Source: Pelagibacterium halotolerans B2 (GTDB lineage: Bacteria; Pseudomonadota; Alphaproteobacteria; Rhizobiales; Devosiaceae). From it: a DNA stretch of 64,000 bases. A model generated the notes under the pieces. That model was not told the origin of the DNA, searched no databases, and saw nothing but the letters and a program-made list of their open reading frames with translations. Position 1 is the stretch's first letter; each line of letters starts with the position of its first letter. The position numbers and the translations under genes were made by a program. Of this stretch, positions 36,798 through 45,371 are shown piece after piece. The DNA is taken from contig NC_016078.1 in NCBI RefSeq assembly GCF_000230555.1, forward strand, positions 2,108,001-2,172,000, in the 5' to 3' direction.

Positions 36798-37271
36798 ATG
36801 GCTCTCGGAAAAACTGCAATAAAGGGCGGCCTTGCCGCTCTCATGGTCGCCATGATGACCGCAGGCGCCTTTGCCTGGGAAGCCTACGCGACCGTCGCTC
36901 TCAACGTCCGCTCGGGTCCGGGCACGCAGTTCGGCGTGGTCACCACGCTGCAGCGCAATCAGGTTGTCGATGTGCAATACTGCCGCTCGGGCTGGTGCTT
37001 TCTCGATACGGGCCGCTACGGCCGCACCGGCTGGGCGTCGCAGAACTATCTGCGCGAAGTCGGCAACTGGACCCCGCCCCGGCCCAACCCGCCGAGCTGG
37101 CAGCCCCCGCGCCCCAATCCGCCGAGCTGGCACCCCTACCCGCCACGCCCGCCATTCTGGGGCAATCCCCGGCCGCCGCACTGGAATCCGGGCCCGCCTC
37201 CGCGCCCCCGGCCGCCCAACAGCCAGGTCTGCTTTAACGGTCCCAACGGCTATTTCTGTATCGGGAACTGA
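36798..37271 (+). CDS. Secreted SH3b protein with Pro-rich tail
   Basis: Protein of 157 residues: signal peptide 1-26 (TAGAFA cleavage), SH3b domain about 28-90 (YATVALNVRSGPGTQFGVVT; WCFLDTGRYGRTGWASQNYL) and a Pro/Trp-rich tail with repeats of PRPNPPSW and PPRPPFWGNP, ending in a short disulfide-like CFNGPNGYFC. The SH3 part is a paralogue of the protein at 10584. Probably binds cell wall or envelope; not known. GGGAG before the ATG; terminator downstream. Confidence 0.87.
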   Translation: MALGKTAIKGGLAALMVAMMTAGAFAWEAYATVALNVRSGPGTQFGVVTTLQRNQVVDVQYCRSGWCFLDTGRYGRTGWASQNYLREVGNWTPPRPNPPSWQPPRPNPPSWHPYPPRPPFWGNPRPPHWNPGPPPRPRPPNSQVCFNGPNGYFCIGN

Positions 37272-37293
37272 TAGAGTTCGATGATGCCAAACA

Positions 37294-37334
37294 GGCCGGA
37301 GCGTTCACCGCTCCGGCCATCTTGCTTTTTCCCC
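37294..37334 (+). terminator. Intrinsic terminator after the Pro-rich SH3b gene
   Basis: Perfect 10-bp stem GGCCGGAGCG/CGCTCCGGCC, loop TTCAC, then ATCTTGCTTTTT. Confidence 0.88.
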
Positions 37335-37385
37335 GCGCCGGGACGATATGCTAATCTGCATTCAGTCTGGCGTTGGACCCATCCG

Positions 37386-37601
37386 ATGAAATCCTATGTA
37401 AAGCTTTCCTCCGGCCTCATGCTCTCGGGCCTCGGTGCCATCGCTCTCGAACGGGCCATCGCCGGCGGCATGGCCAGCGGCAATATCCACCTTCCCGCCG
37501 GGTCCGGGCCGTTTGTATCCGTCCTCGCGCTTACCCCGCTCGCGTTGATCGCCGCCGGCGTCGTGGTTTATATCGGTGGCGCGGTTCTGGGGCTGAAATA
37601 G
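37386..37601 (+). CDS. Small two-TM membrane protein, 71 aa
   Basis: ORF of 71 residues, MKSYVKLSSGLMLSGLGAIA then GGMASGNIHLPAGSGP and a second hydrophobic segment LTPLALIAAGVVVYIGGAVL. Two predicted membrane helices with a short loop. Codon use fits the genome. No family recognised. The open frame extends upstream to 37281 but that part lacks membrane character. Converges with the membrane-protein gene at 37624. Confidence 0.6.
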   Translation: MKSYVKLSSGLMLSGLGAIALERAIAGGMASGNIHLPAGSGPFVSVLALTPLALIAAGVVVYIGGAVLGLK

Positions 37602-37623
37602 GCGATGCGCCCAACCCGGTGGT

Positions 37624-38067
37624 TCAGTTGGTCCTCAGCCGCTCCGCATCGAGCCCGCGCGCGGCCAGCCGCGATTTGAGGCTCCGGCGCATGAAGACCG
37701 TGGCGCCGTAGATCGCCGCCGCTCCGGCCGCCAGCGCCAAAAGGAAGGCCCGCACCCCGCCCGCCTCGATGCCGAATCCGAGCGCCACGAAAAACACCGC
37801 CATCCCGCCGATCGTCGCCACATAAAACCGCCGGTCGCTCTCGGCCCGCACCTCGCGCCCCGCGCTCAAGACGGTCTCGCGGCGTTCGATATCGCTCATC
37901 GCGCTCAGCGTCTCGGGCAGCCCGTCACGTTCGAGGCTGGCCAGATAGGCTTCGGCCCGCTCGCCGATCCGCGTCTCGACCCGCTGCGCGTTCCACTTCG
38001 CCAGCATCAGATTGCCGATAATGGTGATCGCCGCCAGTCCCAGCGCCCCATAGAGCACGATAATCAA
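37624..38067 (-). CDS. Uncharacterised membrane protein, 147 aa
   Basis: Three predicted TM segments: one at the N-terminus (LIIVLYGALGLAAITIIGNL), then a charged cytoplasmic stretch of about 60 residues (RVETRIGERAEAYLASLERDG ...), then two more (YVATIGGMAVFFVALGF; AFLLALAAGAAAIYGATVF) and a basic tail. TTG at complement 38065-38067 is chosen because GAGGAGG lies eight bases upstream; the open frame further up has no ATG. No family identified. Confidence 0.65.
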   Translation of the reverse strand: MIIVLYGALGLAAITIIGNLMLAKWNAQRVETRIGERAEAYLASLERDGLPETLSAMSDIERRETVLSAGREVRAESDRRFYVATIGGMAVFFVALGFGIEAGGVRAFLLALAAGAAAIYGATVFMRRSLKSRLAARGLDAERLRTN

Positions 38068-38229
38068 GCCGCCTGCCTCCTCGATTGGTGTTGCCCCACC
38101 AACATGGCCATTGCCGAAGGTTCCCGCAAGTTCTCCACACACCCCCCTCACGTGCTAATCTCGTTCACCTCCAGGTCAGGAACGGTGCGCTATCGTAGAA
38201 GGTCATTTGCAAGGAGCCCGATTAACGCC

Positions 38230-38439
38230 ATGAGACTGTCACGTTGGGGCATCGCCTTCATGCAGCTCGGAGTCCTGCTCCTGGCCATCGGCCTGTTGCC
38301 TCTGGTGGTCATGGCGACACTGTTCCCCGGGGCATCCACCCTCGTCCCCGTCCTGCTCAGCCTCTCGGTCGCCCCCCTCGGCGGCCTGTGCCTCATATCC
38401 GGCTTCGTGATGTGGGCAATCGGCACGGTGCGGCGATAG
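38230..38439 (+). CDS. Small two-TM membrane protein, 69 aa
   Basis: ORF of 69 residues with two hydrophobic segments (FMQLGVLLLAIGLLPLVVMA; LSLSVAPLGGLCLISGFVMW) and basic ends. AAGGAG lies about 13 bases before the ATG, a little far. Divergent from the membrane protein at 37624. No family recognised; coding call rests on composition and ribosome site. Confidence 0.5.
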   Translation: MRLSRWGIAFMQLGVLLLAIGLLPLVVMATLFPGASTLVPVLLSLSVAPLGGLCLISGFVMWAIGTVRR

Positions 38440-38515
38440 CCGGGCACCGAACGCAAGGCCCGGACGCAAGGCCCGGACGTTGCCGCCCGGGCCGAAAAGA
38501 CAGGATCGTCGGGCC

Positions 38516-38815
38516 TTATTTCGCCGTTGCTTTCCTGACGGCGGCAACGATGGCGGTCAGTATGCCCCCGCCCACAAGCCCGGAAACCCCCTGACCGACA
38601 AGCGCGCCGGCATCCATGCCGGTACCCGCGCCGCCCAGAAGTTCGGCCAATGCCGGCACGAGGCTCGCCAGCCACGTACCGCCCACACCGCCTATAGCCC
38701 CGGCGATGGTGTTGCCCGTCGTGCCAAGACTGAGATTCCTGGCCGCCGCGCCCAAACCGTTGCCACCCACGGCACCGGCCACAAGTTGGATAATAATAGA
38801 GATGATTGCTTCCAT
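38516..38815 (-). CDS. Gly/Ala-rich small membrane protein, 99 aa
   Basis: ORF of 99 residues: hydrophobic N-terminus MEAIISIIIQLVAGAVGGNG, a Gly-rich middle (NTIAGAIGGVGGTWLASLVP; ALAELLGGAGTGMDAGALVG) and a hydrophobic C-terminal helix (GGGILTAIVAAVRKATAK). GGGGAC precedes the ATG with good spacing. It resembles glycine-zipper membrane proteins; similar short proteins are common in Rhizobiales without known role. Start at 38815 preferred over the in-frame ATG at 38851. Confidence 0.7.
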   Translation of the reverse strand: MEAIISIIIQLVAGAVGGNGLGAAARNLSLGTTGNTIAGAIGGVGGTWLASLVPALAELLGGAGTGMDAGALVGQGVSGLVGGGILTAIVAAVRKATAK

Positions 38816-39009
38816 AATGTCCCCACTTGCAAACGAGGTGCTAAAATGCACCTCCCCACGTTGCCCAGCCTACTCTCTTTCCTGATTCGCGGTAAGTTGT
38901 GGCAACACGGACGCAACTGCCATTGCGCCGCCCGGCCGTTCTGCCTATCTCGAGGCAAACGGGCTGACGCGACCGGCCAGACAATCGCACTCAGAATGGA
39001 ACCGAATTC

Positions 39010-39768
39010 ATGCCGCCAGCAGCGCTGATAACCGGAGCCGCCGACAGGATCGGCGCAGCCATCGCCGCCCGCCTCGCGGCGGAAGGTTATGCGGTTGTCA
39101 TCCACTACCGCTCATCGGGAGAAAAGGCCGAAGACCTGGCCGACGCCATCGCGGCCGATGGCGGTCACGCCGAAATCGTACAGGCGGACCTCGCAAAGCG
39201 TGAGGACCGTATGGGCCTGATCGCCAGTGCAACCGAACCGTTCGGCCCGCTGACGGTGCTCATCAACAACGCGTCTGTTTTCGAGCCCGACAGCGCCGAT
39301 ACCCTGCATGAGGATTTGTGGGATCTGCACATGGCCATCCATGCCGAAGCCCCGGTTTTTCTCTCCCGCGATTTCGCGGCTCAACTCCCCGACGACGAAA
39401 AGGGCAACGTCGTCAACATCATCGACGAACGCGTGCTTTCGCTGTCACCCGATTATTTTTCCTACACGCTTTCGAAATCCGTGCTCTGGACCGCCACGCG
39501 CACCCTGGCTCAATCCCTCGCCCCGCGCATCCGCGTCAACGCCATCGGCCCCGGCCCCACACTCGCCAATTCCCGTCAGTCGGACGCTGAGTTCGAGGCG
39601 TCGCGCCAGCGCCTGCCACTCCAGACCGGCGCCGACCCCGAAGAGATCGCCGAGGGCGTCGTCTCCATCCTCAACCTGCCATCCATGACCGGCCAGATGA
39701 TCGCGCTGGATGGTGGCGAACACCTCGAATGGAGCGCGCGCAACGCGCCGACACCCCGCAAGCAATGA
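39010..39768 (+). CDS. SDR-family oxidoreductase (pteridine-reductase/FolM-like)
   Basis: Short-chain dehydrogenase of 252 residues. NADP-binding [12 protein letters not shown] with Arg after the glycine motif and HYRSS as in pteridine reductases, NNAS at 89-92, the active-site YTLSK, and [12 protein letters not shown]. Relatives reduce dihydrobiopterin or dihydromonapterin, or unknown carbonyls. The next gene, uvrC, overlaps its stop by four bases (ATGA), so it heads the operon SDR-uvrC-pgsA-moaD-moaE. Confidence 0.88.
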   Translation: MPPAALITGAADRIGAAIAARLAAEGYAVVIHYRSSGEKAEDLADAIAADGGHAEIVQADLAKREDRMGLIASATEPFGPLTVLINNASVFEPDSADTLHEDLWDLHMAIHAEAPVFLSRDFAAQLPDDEKGNVVNIIDERVLSLSPDYFSYTLSKSVLWTATRTLAQSLAPRIRVNAIGPGPTLANSRQSDAEFEASRQRLPLQTGADPEEIAEGVVSILNLPSMTGQMIALDGGEHLEWSARNAPTPRKQ

Positions 39769-41639
39769 CAGACGAAACCCTCTCCGGCCCCGACATCATC
39801 AAGCGCTTCGTCAAAACCCTGCCCACAGGCGCGGGCGTTTATCGCATGATCGATGAAAAGGGCGATGTCATCTATGTGGGCAAGGCCCGCAACCTGAAAT
39901 CGCGGGTTACCAATTACACGAGCTATGAGGGCAATTCGGTCCGCATCAATCGCATGATCGCCGCGACCCGGTCGATGGAGTTCGTGCGCACCGAGACCGA
40001 AGCGGCAGCGCTCCTGCTCGAAGCGAACATGATAAAGCGCCTGCGCCCGCGCTTTAACGTGCTGCTGCGCGACGACAAGACGTTTCCTTACATCCTGATC
40101 GCCACCGAGCACGAGGCCCCTGAACTCACCAAGCACCGCGGCTCCCGCCGCCGCAAGGGCGATTATTTCGGCCCCTTCGCCTCTGCCGTTGCCGTCAGCC
40201 GCACCATCACCGCGCTGCAAAAGGCGTTCCTCTTGCGCAATTGCTCGGACAGCTTTTATGCCGGACGCACCCGCCCCTGCCTTCAGCATCAGATCAAGCG
40301 TTGCGCCGCACCCTGCACCGGTGTCATTTCGATTCCCGACTATAACGAACTTGTCGCCGAGGCCCGGGCCTTCCTCTCGGGCAAGACCAAGGCGGTCCAG
40401 GATCATTTGCAAAAGGAGATGAACCAGGCCGCCGAAGCGCTTGATTTCGAACGCGCCGCCATGCTGCGTGATCGTCTGGGCGCGCTGGCCCTCATCCAGG
40501 GCTCCACGGGAACCGGCGCGCAATCGATCCCGGAAGCCGATGTCTTTGCCATTCACAACGAGGCGGGTAATTTTTGCGTGCAGGTATTTTTCTACCGCGC
40601 GCATCAGAACTGGGGCAATTACGCGTTCTATCCCCGTGCCGATGACGACAGTACAAACGCCGAAGTGCTCGAAGCCTTCATTGCCCAATTCTATGAAAAC
40701 CGCACCCCGCCAAGGCTGGTCCTGCTCTCCGAAGAGATAGCGGAACCCGACGTACTGCGCGAAGCGCTCTCTACCCGCGCCGACCGCGCCGTCCGGATCG
40801 AAACACCGCGCCGTGGCGACAAGCGCACCCTGGTCGAAAACGCGCTGACCAACGCCCGCGAAGCTCTGGGCCGCCACCTTTCGGATTCGGCAAGCCAGCG
40901 CAAGCTGCTCGAAGCCATGGCCGATACTTTCGGTCTCGATGAAACCCCGCGCCGTATCGAGGTTTACGACAACTCCCACATCCAGGGCACCAACGCGGTG
41001 GGCGGCATGGTTGTGGCAGGAATGGAAGGGCTGTCGAAAAAGCACTACAGAACCTTCAATATCAAGTCGAAAGATCTCACGCCGGGCGACGATTTCGGCA
41101 TGATGCGCGAGGTGCTGACGCGCCGGTTCACCCGGCTCGCCAATGAGAGCGAGCCCGAAGCAGAAGACGATGCGACCGGCATGCCCGACTGGCCCGACGT
41201 TCTCCTGATCGATGGCGGCGCCGGGCAGACCAACGCCGTCAAGGCTGTGCTGGCCGAAATGAACCTGCCGCGCGACGTTACCGTTATTGGTATTGCCAAG
41301 GGCGAGGAACGCAATGCGGGCCGCGAGACTTTCTACATGGAAGGCAAGGAGCCCTTCATGCTGCCGGCTCGCGATCCCGTTCTCTATTACGTCCAGCGTC
41401 TTCGCGACGAAGCCCACCGCTTCGCCATCGGGACACATCGGGCGCGGCGCAAAAAGGAAATGGTCAAGAACCCCCTCGACGAGATCGGCGGCATCGGCCC
41501 CACTCGCAAGCGTGCGCTCCTGCAGCATTTCGGTTCAGCAAAAGCCGTCTCGCGCGCTTCCGTCGCCGATATCGCCGCCCTGCCCGGCATCTCGACCGCA
41601 ATGGCGCAATTGATCTACGATCACTTCAACCAGAGATGA
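39765..41639 (+). CDS. uvrC: Excinuclease ABC subunit C
   Basis: Dual-incision nuclease of excision repair, 624 residues. N-terminal GIY-YIG domain ([26 protein letters not shown], read in parts) for 3' incision, a cysteine cluster, UVR motif near 210-245 (LEKEM-type, [15 protein letters not shown]), RNase H-like domain for 5' incision with [16 protein letters not shown] and LIDGGAGQ Asp residues, and two C-terminal helix-hairpin-helix motifs ([18 protein letters not shown]). The start overlaps the SDR stop; pgsA begins four bases after its stop. Confidence 0.97.
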   Translation: MTDETLSGPDIIKRFVKTLPTGAGVYRMIDEKGDVIYVGKARNLKSRVTNYTSYEGNSVRINRMIAATRSMEFVRTETEAAALLLEANMIKRLRPRFNVLLRDDKTFPYILIATEHEAPELTKHRGSRRRKGDYFGPFASAVAVSRTITALQKAFLLRNCSDSFYAGRTRPCLQHQIKRCAAPCTGVISIPDYNELVAEARAFLSGKTKAVQDHLQKEMNQAAEALDFERAAMLRDRLGALALIQGSTGTGAQSIPEADVFAIHNEAGNFCVQVFFYRAHQNWGNYAFYPRADDDSTNAEVLEAFIAQFYENRTPPRLVLLSEEIAEPDVLREALSTRADRAVRIETPRRGDKRTLVENALTNAREALGRHLSDSASQRKLLEAMADTFGLDETPRRIEVYDNSHIQGTNAVGGMVVAGMEGLSKKHYRTFNIKSKDLTPGDDFGMMREVLTRRFTRLANESEPEAEDDATGMPDWPDVLLIDGGAGQTNAVKAVLAEMNLPRDVTVIGIAKGEERNAGRETFYMEGKEPFMLPARDPVLYYVQRLRDEAHRFAIGTHRARRKKEMVKNPLDEIGGIGPTRKRALLQHFGSAKAVSRASVADIAALPGISTAMAQLIYDHFNQR

Positions 41640-41643
41640 GCAG

Positions 41644-42225
41644 ATGACCGACACAAAATTCGATATGGCCCGGTTGCCCAACCTCCTGACATATGGCCGC
41701 ATCGCCGCCATTCCCGTCATCATGCTCCTGCTCCTCGCGGGCCCATCTGCGTTGCGCTCGATTGCCTTGTTCCTCTACATCGCCGCCGCGGTCACCGACT
41801 TTTTCGATGGATACGTTGCGCGTAAATATGGTTCGGTCTCCCCCATCGGTCGAATGCTCGATCCCATCGCCGACAAACTGCTCGTCGGCGCCCTGCTGCT
41901 GGTCTTCTGCTTCGATGGAAGTTTCGGCGTCTGGGACCTGGTCCCCGCCACCGTCATTCTGCTGCGCGAGATTTTTGTTTCCGGTCTGCGCGAATTCATG
42001 GGCACGGAAAAGATCACTGTGCCGGTCTCAAAACTCGCCAAATACAAGACAACGGTTCAACTGGTTGCGCTCGGGGTGATCATTGCCGAACCGCTTATCC
42101 CCGGCATGCGCGAACTGAGCGATATTCTGCTCTGGCTGGCGGCAGTCCTGACCGCCATTACGGGCTGGCAGTACTGGTCGGGCGTTTCCGCGCATATGGC
42201 GCAGAGCGAGGATGACGAGCTATGA
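41644..42225 (+). CDS. pgsA: CDP-diacylglycerol-glycerol-3-phosphate 3-phosphatidyltransferase
   Basis: Inner-membrane enzyme of 193 residues that makes phosphatidylglycerol phosphate from CDP-diacylglycerol. The CDP-alcohol phosphotransferase motif D-G-x2-A-R-x8-G-x3-D-x3-D is seen as TDFFDGYVARKYGSVSPIGRMLDPIADK. About five TM segments. Opening NLLTYGRIAAIPVI is typical. In an operon between uvrC and moaD, overlapping the moaD start by four bases. Confidence 0.95.
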   Translation: MTDTKFDMARLPNLLTYGRIAAIPVIMLLLLAGPSALRSIALFLYIAAAVTDFFDGYVARKYGSVSPIGRMLDPIADKLLVGALLLVFCFDGSFGVWDLVPATVILLREIFVSGLREFMGTEKITVPVSKLAKYKTTVQLVALGVIIAEPLIPGMRELSDILLWLAAVLTAITGWQYWSGVSAHMAQSEDDEL

Positions 42226-42473
42226 AAATCCTCTATTTCGCCTGGCTGCGCGAACGGCTCGGTCGGGATAGCGATGAGGTCTCCTTACCGGATTCGGTCG
42301 CCACGATTGCCGATCTGATCGAATGGCTGGCAGATCGCGATGAGGGTTTTGCGCTGGCCACCGCCAACCGCAAGCTCATCCGGGCCGCGGTCGACGACGA
42401 ACTGGTCGACCACCAGACACCGCTGAACGGCGCAAGAACCGTCGCACTCTTTCCGCCAATGACAGGCGGCTGA
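42222..42473 (+). CDS. moaD: Molybdopterin synthase sulfur carrier subunit
   Basis: Ubiquitin-fold sulfur carrier of 83 residues, ending in TGG, whose terminal Gly is thiocarboxylated by MoeB and donates sulfur to precursor Z. Opening KILYFAWLRERLG is typical. Slightly overlaps pgsA and is followed after one base by moaE, its partner. Confidence 0.95.
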   Translation: MKILYFAWLRERLGRDSDEVSLPDSVATIADLIEWLADRDEGFALATANRKLIRAAVDDELVDHQTPLNGARTVALFPPMTGG

Positions 42474-42474
42474 A

Positions 42475-42921
42475 ATGAGCGTCACCCTCCAGTCCGAACC
42501 GTTCGATCCCGGCACCCTGTTTAATGCCTTTCTCGAGACACATCACGATGCAGGGGCAGCGGTCACCTTCACCGGTCTGGTGCGATCGACAGCCAACGAT
42601 CCTGTCATTTCGATGACGCTGGAGCACTACCCGGCGCTCGCGCAACGCCAGCTCGAGGATTTGCGCGCAAGCGCCATGACACGCTTTGCACTTCGCGATG
42701 CCGAGATCATCCACCGCTTCGGCAAGCTCTATCCCGGCGAACCGATCGTGCAGGTGATGACCCTTGCCCCCCACCGTCAGGCCGCTTTCGACGGCGCCAA
42801 TTTCATCATGGATATCCTGAAAACCACGGCGCCCTTCTGGAAAAAGGAGGAAGGTCCGGACGGCGCGAAATGGGTCGAGGCAAAAGAAGGCGACGACAAG
42901 GCCACCGCGCGCTGGTCGTGA
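42475..42921 (+). CDS. moaE: Molybdopterin synthase catalytic subunit
   Basis: Protein of 148 residues that forms the heterotetramer with MoaD and converts cyclic pyranopterin phosphate to molybdopterin. Visible are GAAVTFTGLVRS, LEHYPALAQRQL, HRFGKLYPGEPIVQV, the catalytic region HRQAAFDGANFIMDILKT and the Lys-rich FWKKEEGPDG. Last gene of the uvrC-pgsA-moaDE operon; a GCCGG hairpin without T-run (42930-42947) follows. Confidence 0.95.
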   Translation: MSVTLQSEPFDPGTLFNAFLETHHDAGAAVTFTGLVRSTANDPVISMTLEHYPALAQRQLEDLRASAMTRFALRDAEIIHRFGKLYPGEPIVQVMTLAPHRQAAFDGANFIMDILKTTAPFWKKEEGPDGAKWVEAKEGDDKATARWS

Positions 42922-42972
42922 AGAAGCCGGAGATTTCTCCCCGGCTCCCAAATCTCTGCGATAGTGCGGCTT

Positions 42973-43863
42973 TTATTCCGCTGCCGCCTGTTTGGGCTGC
43001 ACTTCGCTCATATAGGCTTCCACCAGTGTCCGGCAGGCATCTGCAGGCGTGAACTTGTATTCGCCGACTTCGGAAACCGGTGTCACTTCAGCGGCCGTTC
43101 CGGTCAGGAAACATTCATCGAACTCTGCAAGTTCTTCGGGTTTGATGTGCCGTTCAGTGACCGTATAGCCATTGGCTTTGGCAAGCCCGATCAGCGTGCG
43201 GCGCGTGATGCCATCGAGGAAGCAGTCGGGCAGCGGCGTGGTGATGTCCTTGCCTTTGACAAAGAACACGTTCGCACCCGTCGCCTCGGCCACATAGCCG
43301 CGATAGTCGAGCATCAACGCATCGGCATAGCCCTTGTCCATCGCGGCGTGCTTGGACAACGTGCAGATCATGTAAAGGCCCGCGGCCTTTGCCTTGCACG
43401 GAATGGTTTCGGGTGAGGGACGTTTCCAGTCGGCCCAGCACAGGCGAATGCCCTTGAGCCGTTCCTCGGTGGAAAAATAGCTTGGCCACACCCAGGCGGC
43501 GATCGCCAGATGCACCTTGTTGTCGCGGGCCGGCACCGAGAGCGTTTCCGATCCGCGCCAGGCGACGGGGCGCATATAGGCATCGACAAGATTGTTCTTG
43601 GCGAGAACCTGACGGCAGGCTTCGTCGATTTCGTCGGCCGAGTATGGAATTGTGAAATCGAGCGTCTTGCCCGAAAAGATCAGCCGCTCGGTATGCTCGC
43701 GCAGCTTGAACACTTCCCCGCCATAAGCGCGCTGCCCCTCGAAGACGCTGCTGGCATAGTGAAGACCGTGAGTCAGCACATGGAGCTTGGCATCCTTCCA
43801 GGGCACCATCTCTCCGTTGTACCAGATCCAACCGTCTCGCTGATCCATTGGCACGGTGGCCAT
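42973..43863 (-). CDS. ilvE: Branched-chain amino acid aminotransferase
   Basis: Fold-type IV PLP aminotransferase of 296 residues that makes or degrades Leu, Ile and Val. Seen: WIWYNGEMVPWKDAKLHVLTHGLHYASSVFEG (in parts), the Lys-region SKHAAMDKGYADALMLD, EATGANVFFVK and GITRRTLIGLA, TGTAAEVTPV. ATG 43863 is chosen because GGGAG lies seven bases before it; the longer frame from 43902 lacks this. Divergent from the MarR regulator gene 141 bases away, a pairing conserved in rhizobia. Confidence 0.94.
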   Translation of the reverse strand: MATVPMDQRDGWIWYNGEMVPWKDAKLHVLTHGLHYASSVFEGQRAYGGEVFKLREHTERLIFSGKTLDFTIPYSADEIDEACRQVLAKNNLVDAYMRPVAWRGSETLSVPARDNKVHLAIAAWVWPSYFSTEERLKGIRLCWADWKRPSPETIPCKAKAAGLYMICTLSKHAAMDKGYADALMLDYRGYVAEATGANVFFVKGKDITTPLPDCFLDGITRRTLIGLAKANGYTVTERHIKPEELAEFDECFLTGTAAEVTPVSEVGEYKFTPADACRTLVEAYMSEVQPKQAAAE

Positions 43864-44004
43864 TTTAATCTCCCGATTATACGTTTGTTTGCTGTGGCCC
43901 ATTCGGCCACGATCTGTGCCTTATAATGCAGTATTCTCTCACCACTTGGCAAACCAAAGCGGCTCTGTGATAAGTCACTAACGGGCAAAGATATTGGTAG
44001 GACG

Positions 44005-44526
44005 ATGCCAGCGCATTCTATAAATGTCAATAAGGCTGACATAAATTCGGCCATCTACGATTTTCCCGAGATGCCCATTGATATCATGGGTCTGTTCTTC
44101 TTTGCCTATCGGGACTTCGTTCGCGATGCCGATGCCCTGCTTGAAATGCAGGGATTTGGCCGCGCGCATCACCGCGTTATCTATTTCGTCAATCTCCGTC
44201 CTGGCATGACGGTGGCCGATCTGCTCGATATCCTGCGCATCACCAAGCAAAGCTTGGCGCGCGTTCTGCGTCAGTTGATCGACAGCGGCTATGTCGCCCA
44301 GCGGCACGGCGAAACCGACCGCCGCCAGCGCCTTTTGTTTCCCACCGAGAAGGGCCGCGATTTCTTCGAGGTCTTGAGCGCCACCCAGGCCCGCCGTATC
44401 GAGGCGGCTTTCGCTGCTCTCCCCGAGGACACGCGCGACTGTGTGCGTCACTTCTTTGCGGAAATGACCGAGCGGGGCGATCAGCAATTGCTGCGCACCC
44501 TGCGTCTCATCGAACCGATGTCATAG
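44005..44526 (+). CDS. MarR-family regulator
   Basis: Winged-HTH dimeric regulator of 173 residues: HHRVIYFVNLRPGMTVADLLDILRITKQSLARVLRQLIDSGYV is the DNA-binding core (recognition helix TKQSLARVLRQL), with the wing RHGETDRRQRLLFPTEKG. Resembles the PetP-like group of Alphaproteobacteria. The ribosome site is weak, AGGA close to the ATG. It could control the divergent ilvE (inference). uppP follows 11 bases after its stop. Confidence 0.88.
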   Translation: MPAHSINVNKADINSAIYDFPEMPIDIMGLFFFAYRDFVRDADALLEMQGFGRAHHRVIYFVNLRPGMTVADLLDILRITKQSLARVLRQLIDSGYVAQRHGETDRRQRLLFPTEKGRDFFEVLSATQARRIEAAFAALPEDTRDCVRHFFAEMTERGDQQLLRTLRLIEPMS

Positions 44527-44537
44527 GACGCTCCCAA

Positions 44538-45371
44538 TTGGATATCATCAGCACGGTTTTTCTTGCCCTGGTTCAGGGCATCACCGAGTTCCTGCCCATC
44601 AGTTCCTCGGCTCACCTGATCCTGGGCCGCTGGCTGCTCGGCCTGCTGGGCGTCGCCTCCACGACCATGACCCCGGCCGAGGAACTGGCGCTCGATATCG
44701 CGCTCCATGTCGGCTCGCTCGGCGCCGTCATCGTCTATTTCCGGCGCGACGTCGTCATGCTGTTCATGGGGCTGATCGATGGCATCACCGGCAGGATGGG
44801 CCCGCGCTTCCGCACGCTCCTCGTCGTCATCGCGGCCTCGCTTCCAATCGTGCTCGTCGCTTTTCTCGCCAAGGATCTGGTCACCGAGGCAGGCCGCAAC
44901 ATCACAATCATCGCCTGGACCACCATGGTCTTCGGTGTGTTGCTCTGGCTGGCCGACCGCCGGCCCGAACAAAAAGGCACGCTCGAAACCCTCTCGCTAC
45001 GCGACGCCATGGTCGTCGGATTGGCTCAGTGCATCGCCATCATTCCCGGCGTGTCCCGCTCAGGCATCTGTATGACTGCCGGCCGTTTTGTCGGCATGGA
45101 CAGGCCACTTTCGGCCCGCCTTGCCATGCTGCTCTCGATCCCCACCATCCTGGGCGCCGGCGTCCTTGCCGGTTACGACCTGTATCGGGCTGGCAATGCA
45201 CAGGTGACTTCGGACGCGTTGTTCGGTGGCGTCCTTGCCTTCTTTGCCGCTCTGGCCAGCATAGCGCTGTTGATGAAATGGCTGCAGCGCCAGTCCTATA
45301 CGCCCTTCGTGATCTACCGGGTCGTGCTAGGCCTGCTCCTTCTGGGCCTCATCTATGCGGGCATCGCGTAG
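44538..45371 (+). CDS. uppP: Undecaprenyl-diphosphatase
   Basis: Integral membrane phosphatase of 277 residues (BacA family) that recycles undecaprenyl diphosphate for cell-wall synthesis and gives bacitracin resistance. Signature motifs GITEFLPISSSAH at 14-26 and PGVSRSG near 174 with catalytic Glu, Ser and Arg; about eight TM segments. TTG start at 44538 with AGGA ten bases upstream. Its last 45 bases overlap the 3' end of the convergent transporter gene. Confidence 0.95.
   Translation: MDIISTVFLALVQGITEFLPISSSAHLILGRWLLGLLGVASTTMTPAEELALDIALHVGSLGAVIVYFRRDVVMLFMGLIDGITGRMGPRFRTLLVVIAASLPIVLVAFLAKDLVTEAGRNITIIAWTTMVFGVLLWLADRRPEQKGTLETLSLRDAMVVGLAQCIAIIPGVSRSGICMTAGRFVGMDRPLSARLAMLLSIPTILGAGVLAGYDLYRAGNAQVTSDALFGGVLAFFAALASIALLMKWLQRQSYTPFVIYRVVLGLLLLGLIYAGIA

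Noticed and set aside
40691..40918. Short minus-strand ORFs within uvrC
   Set aside because: They lack ribosome sites and are out-of-frame shadows of a conserved gene.
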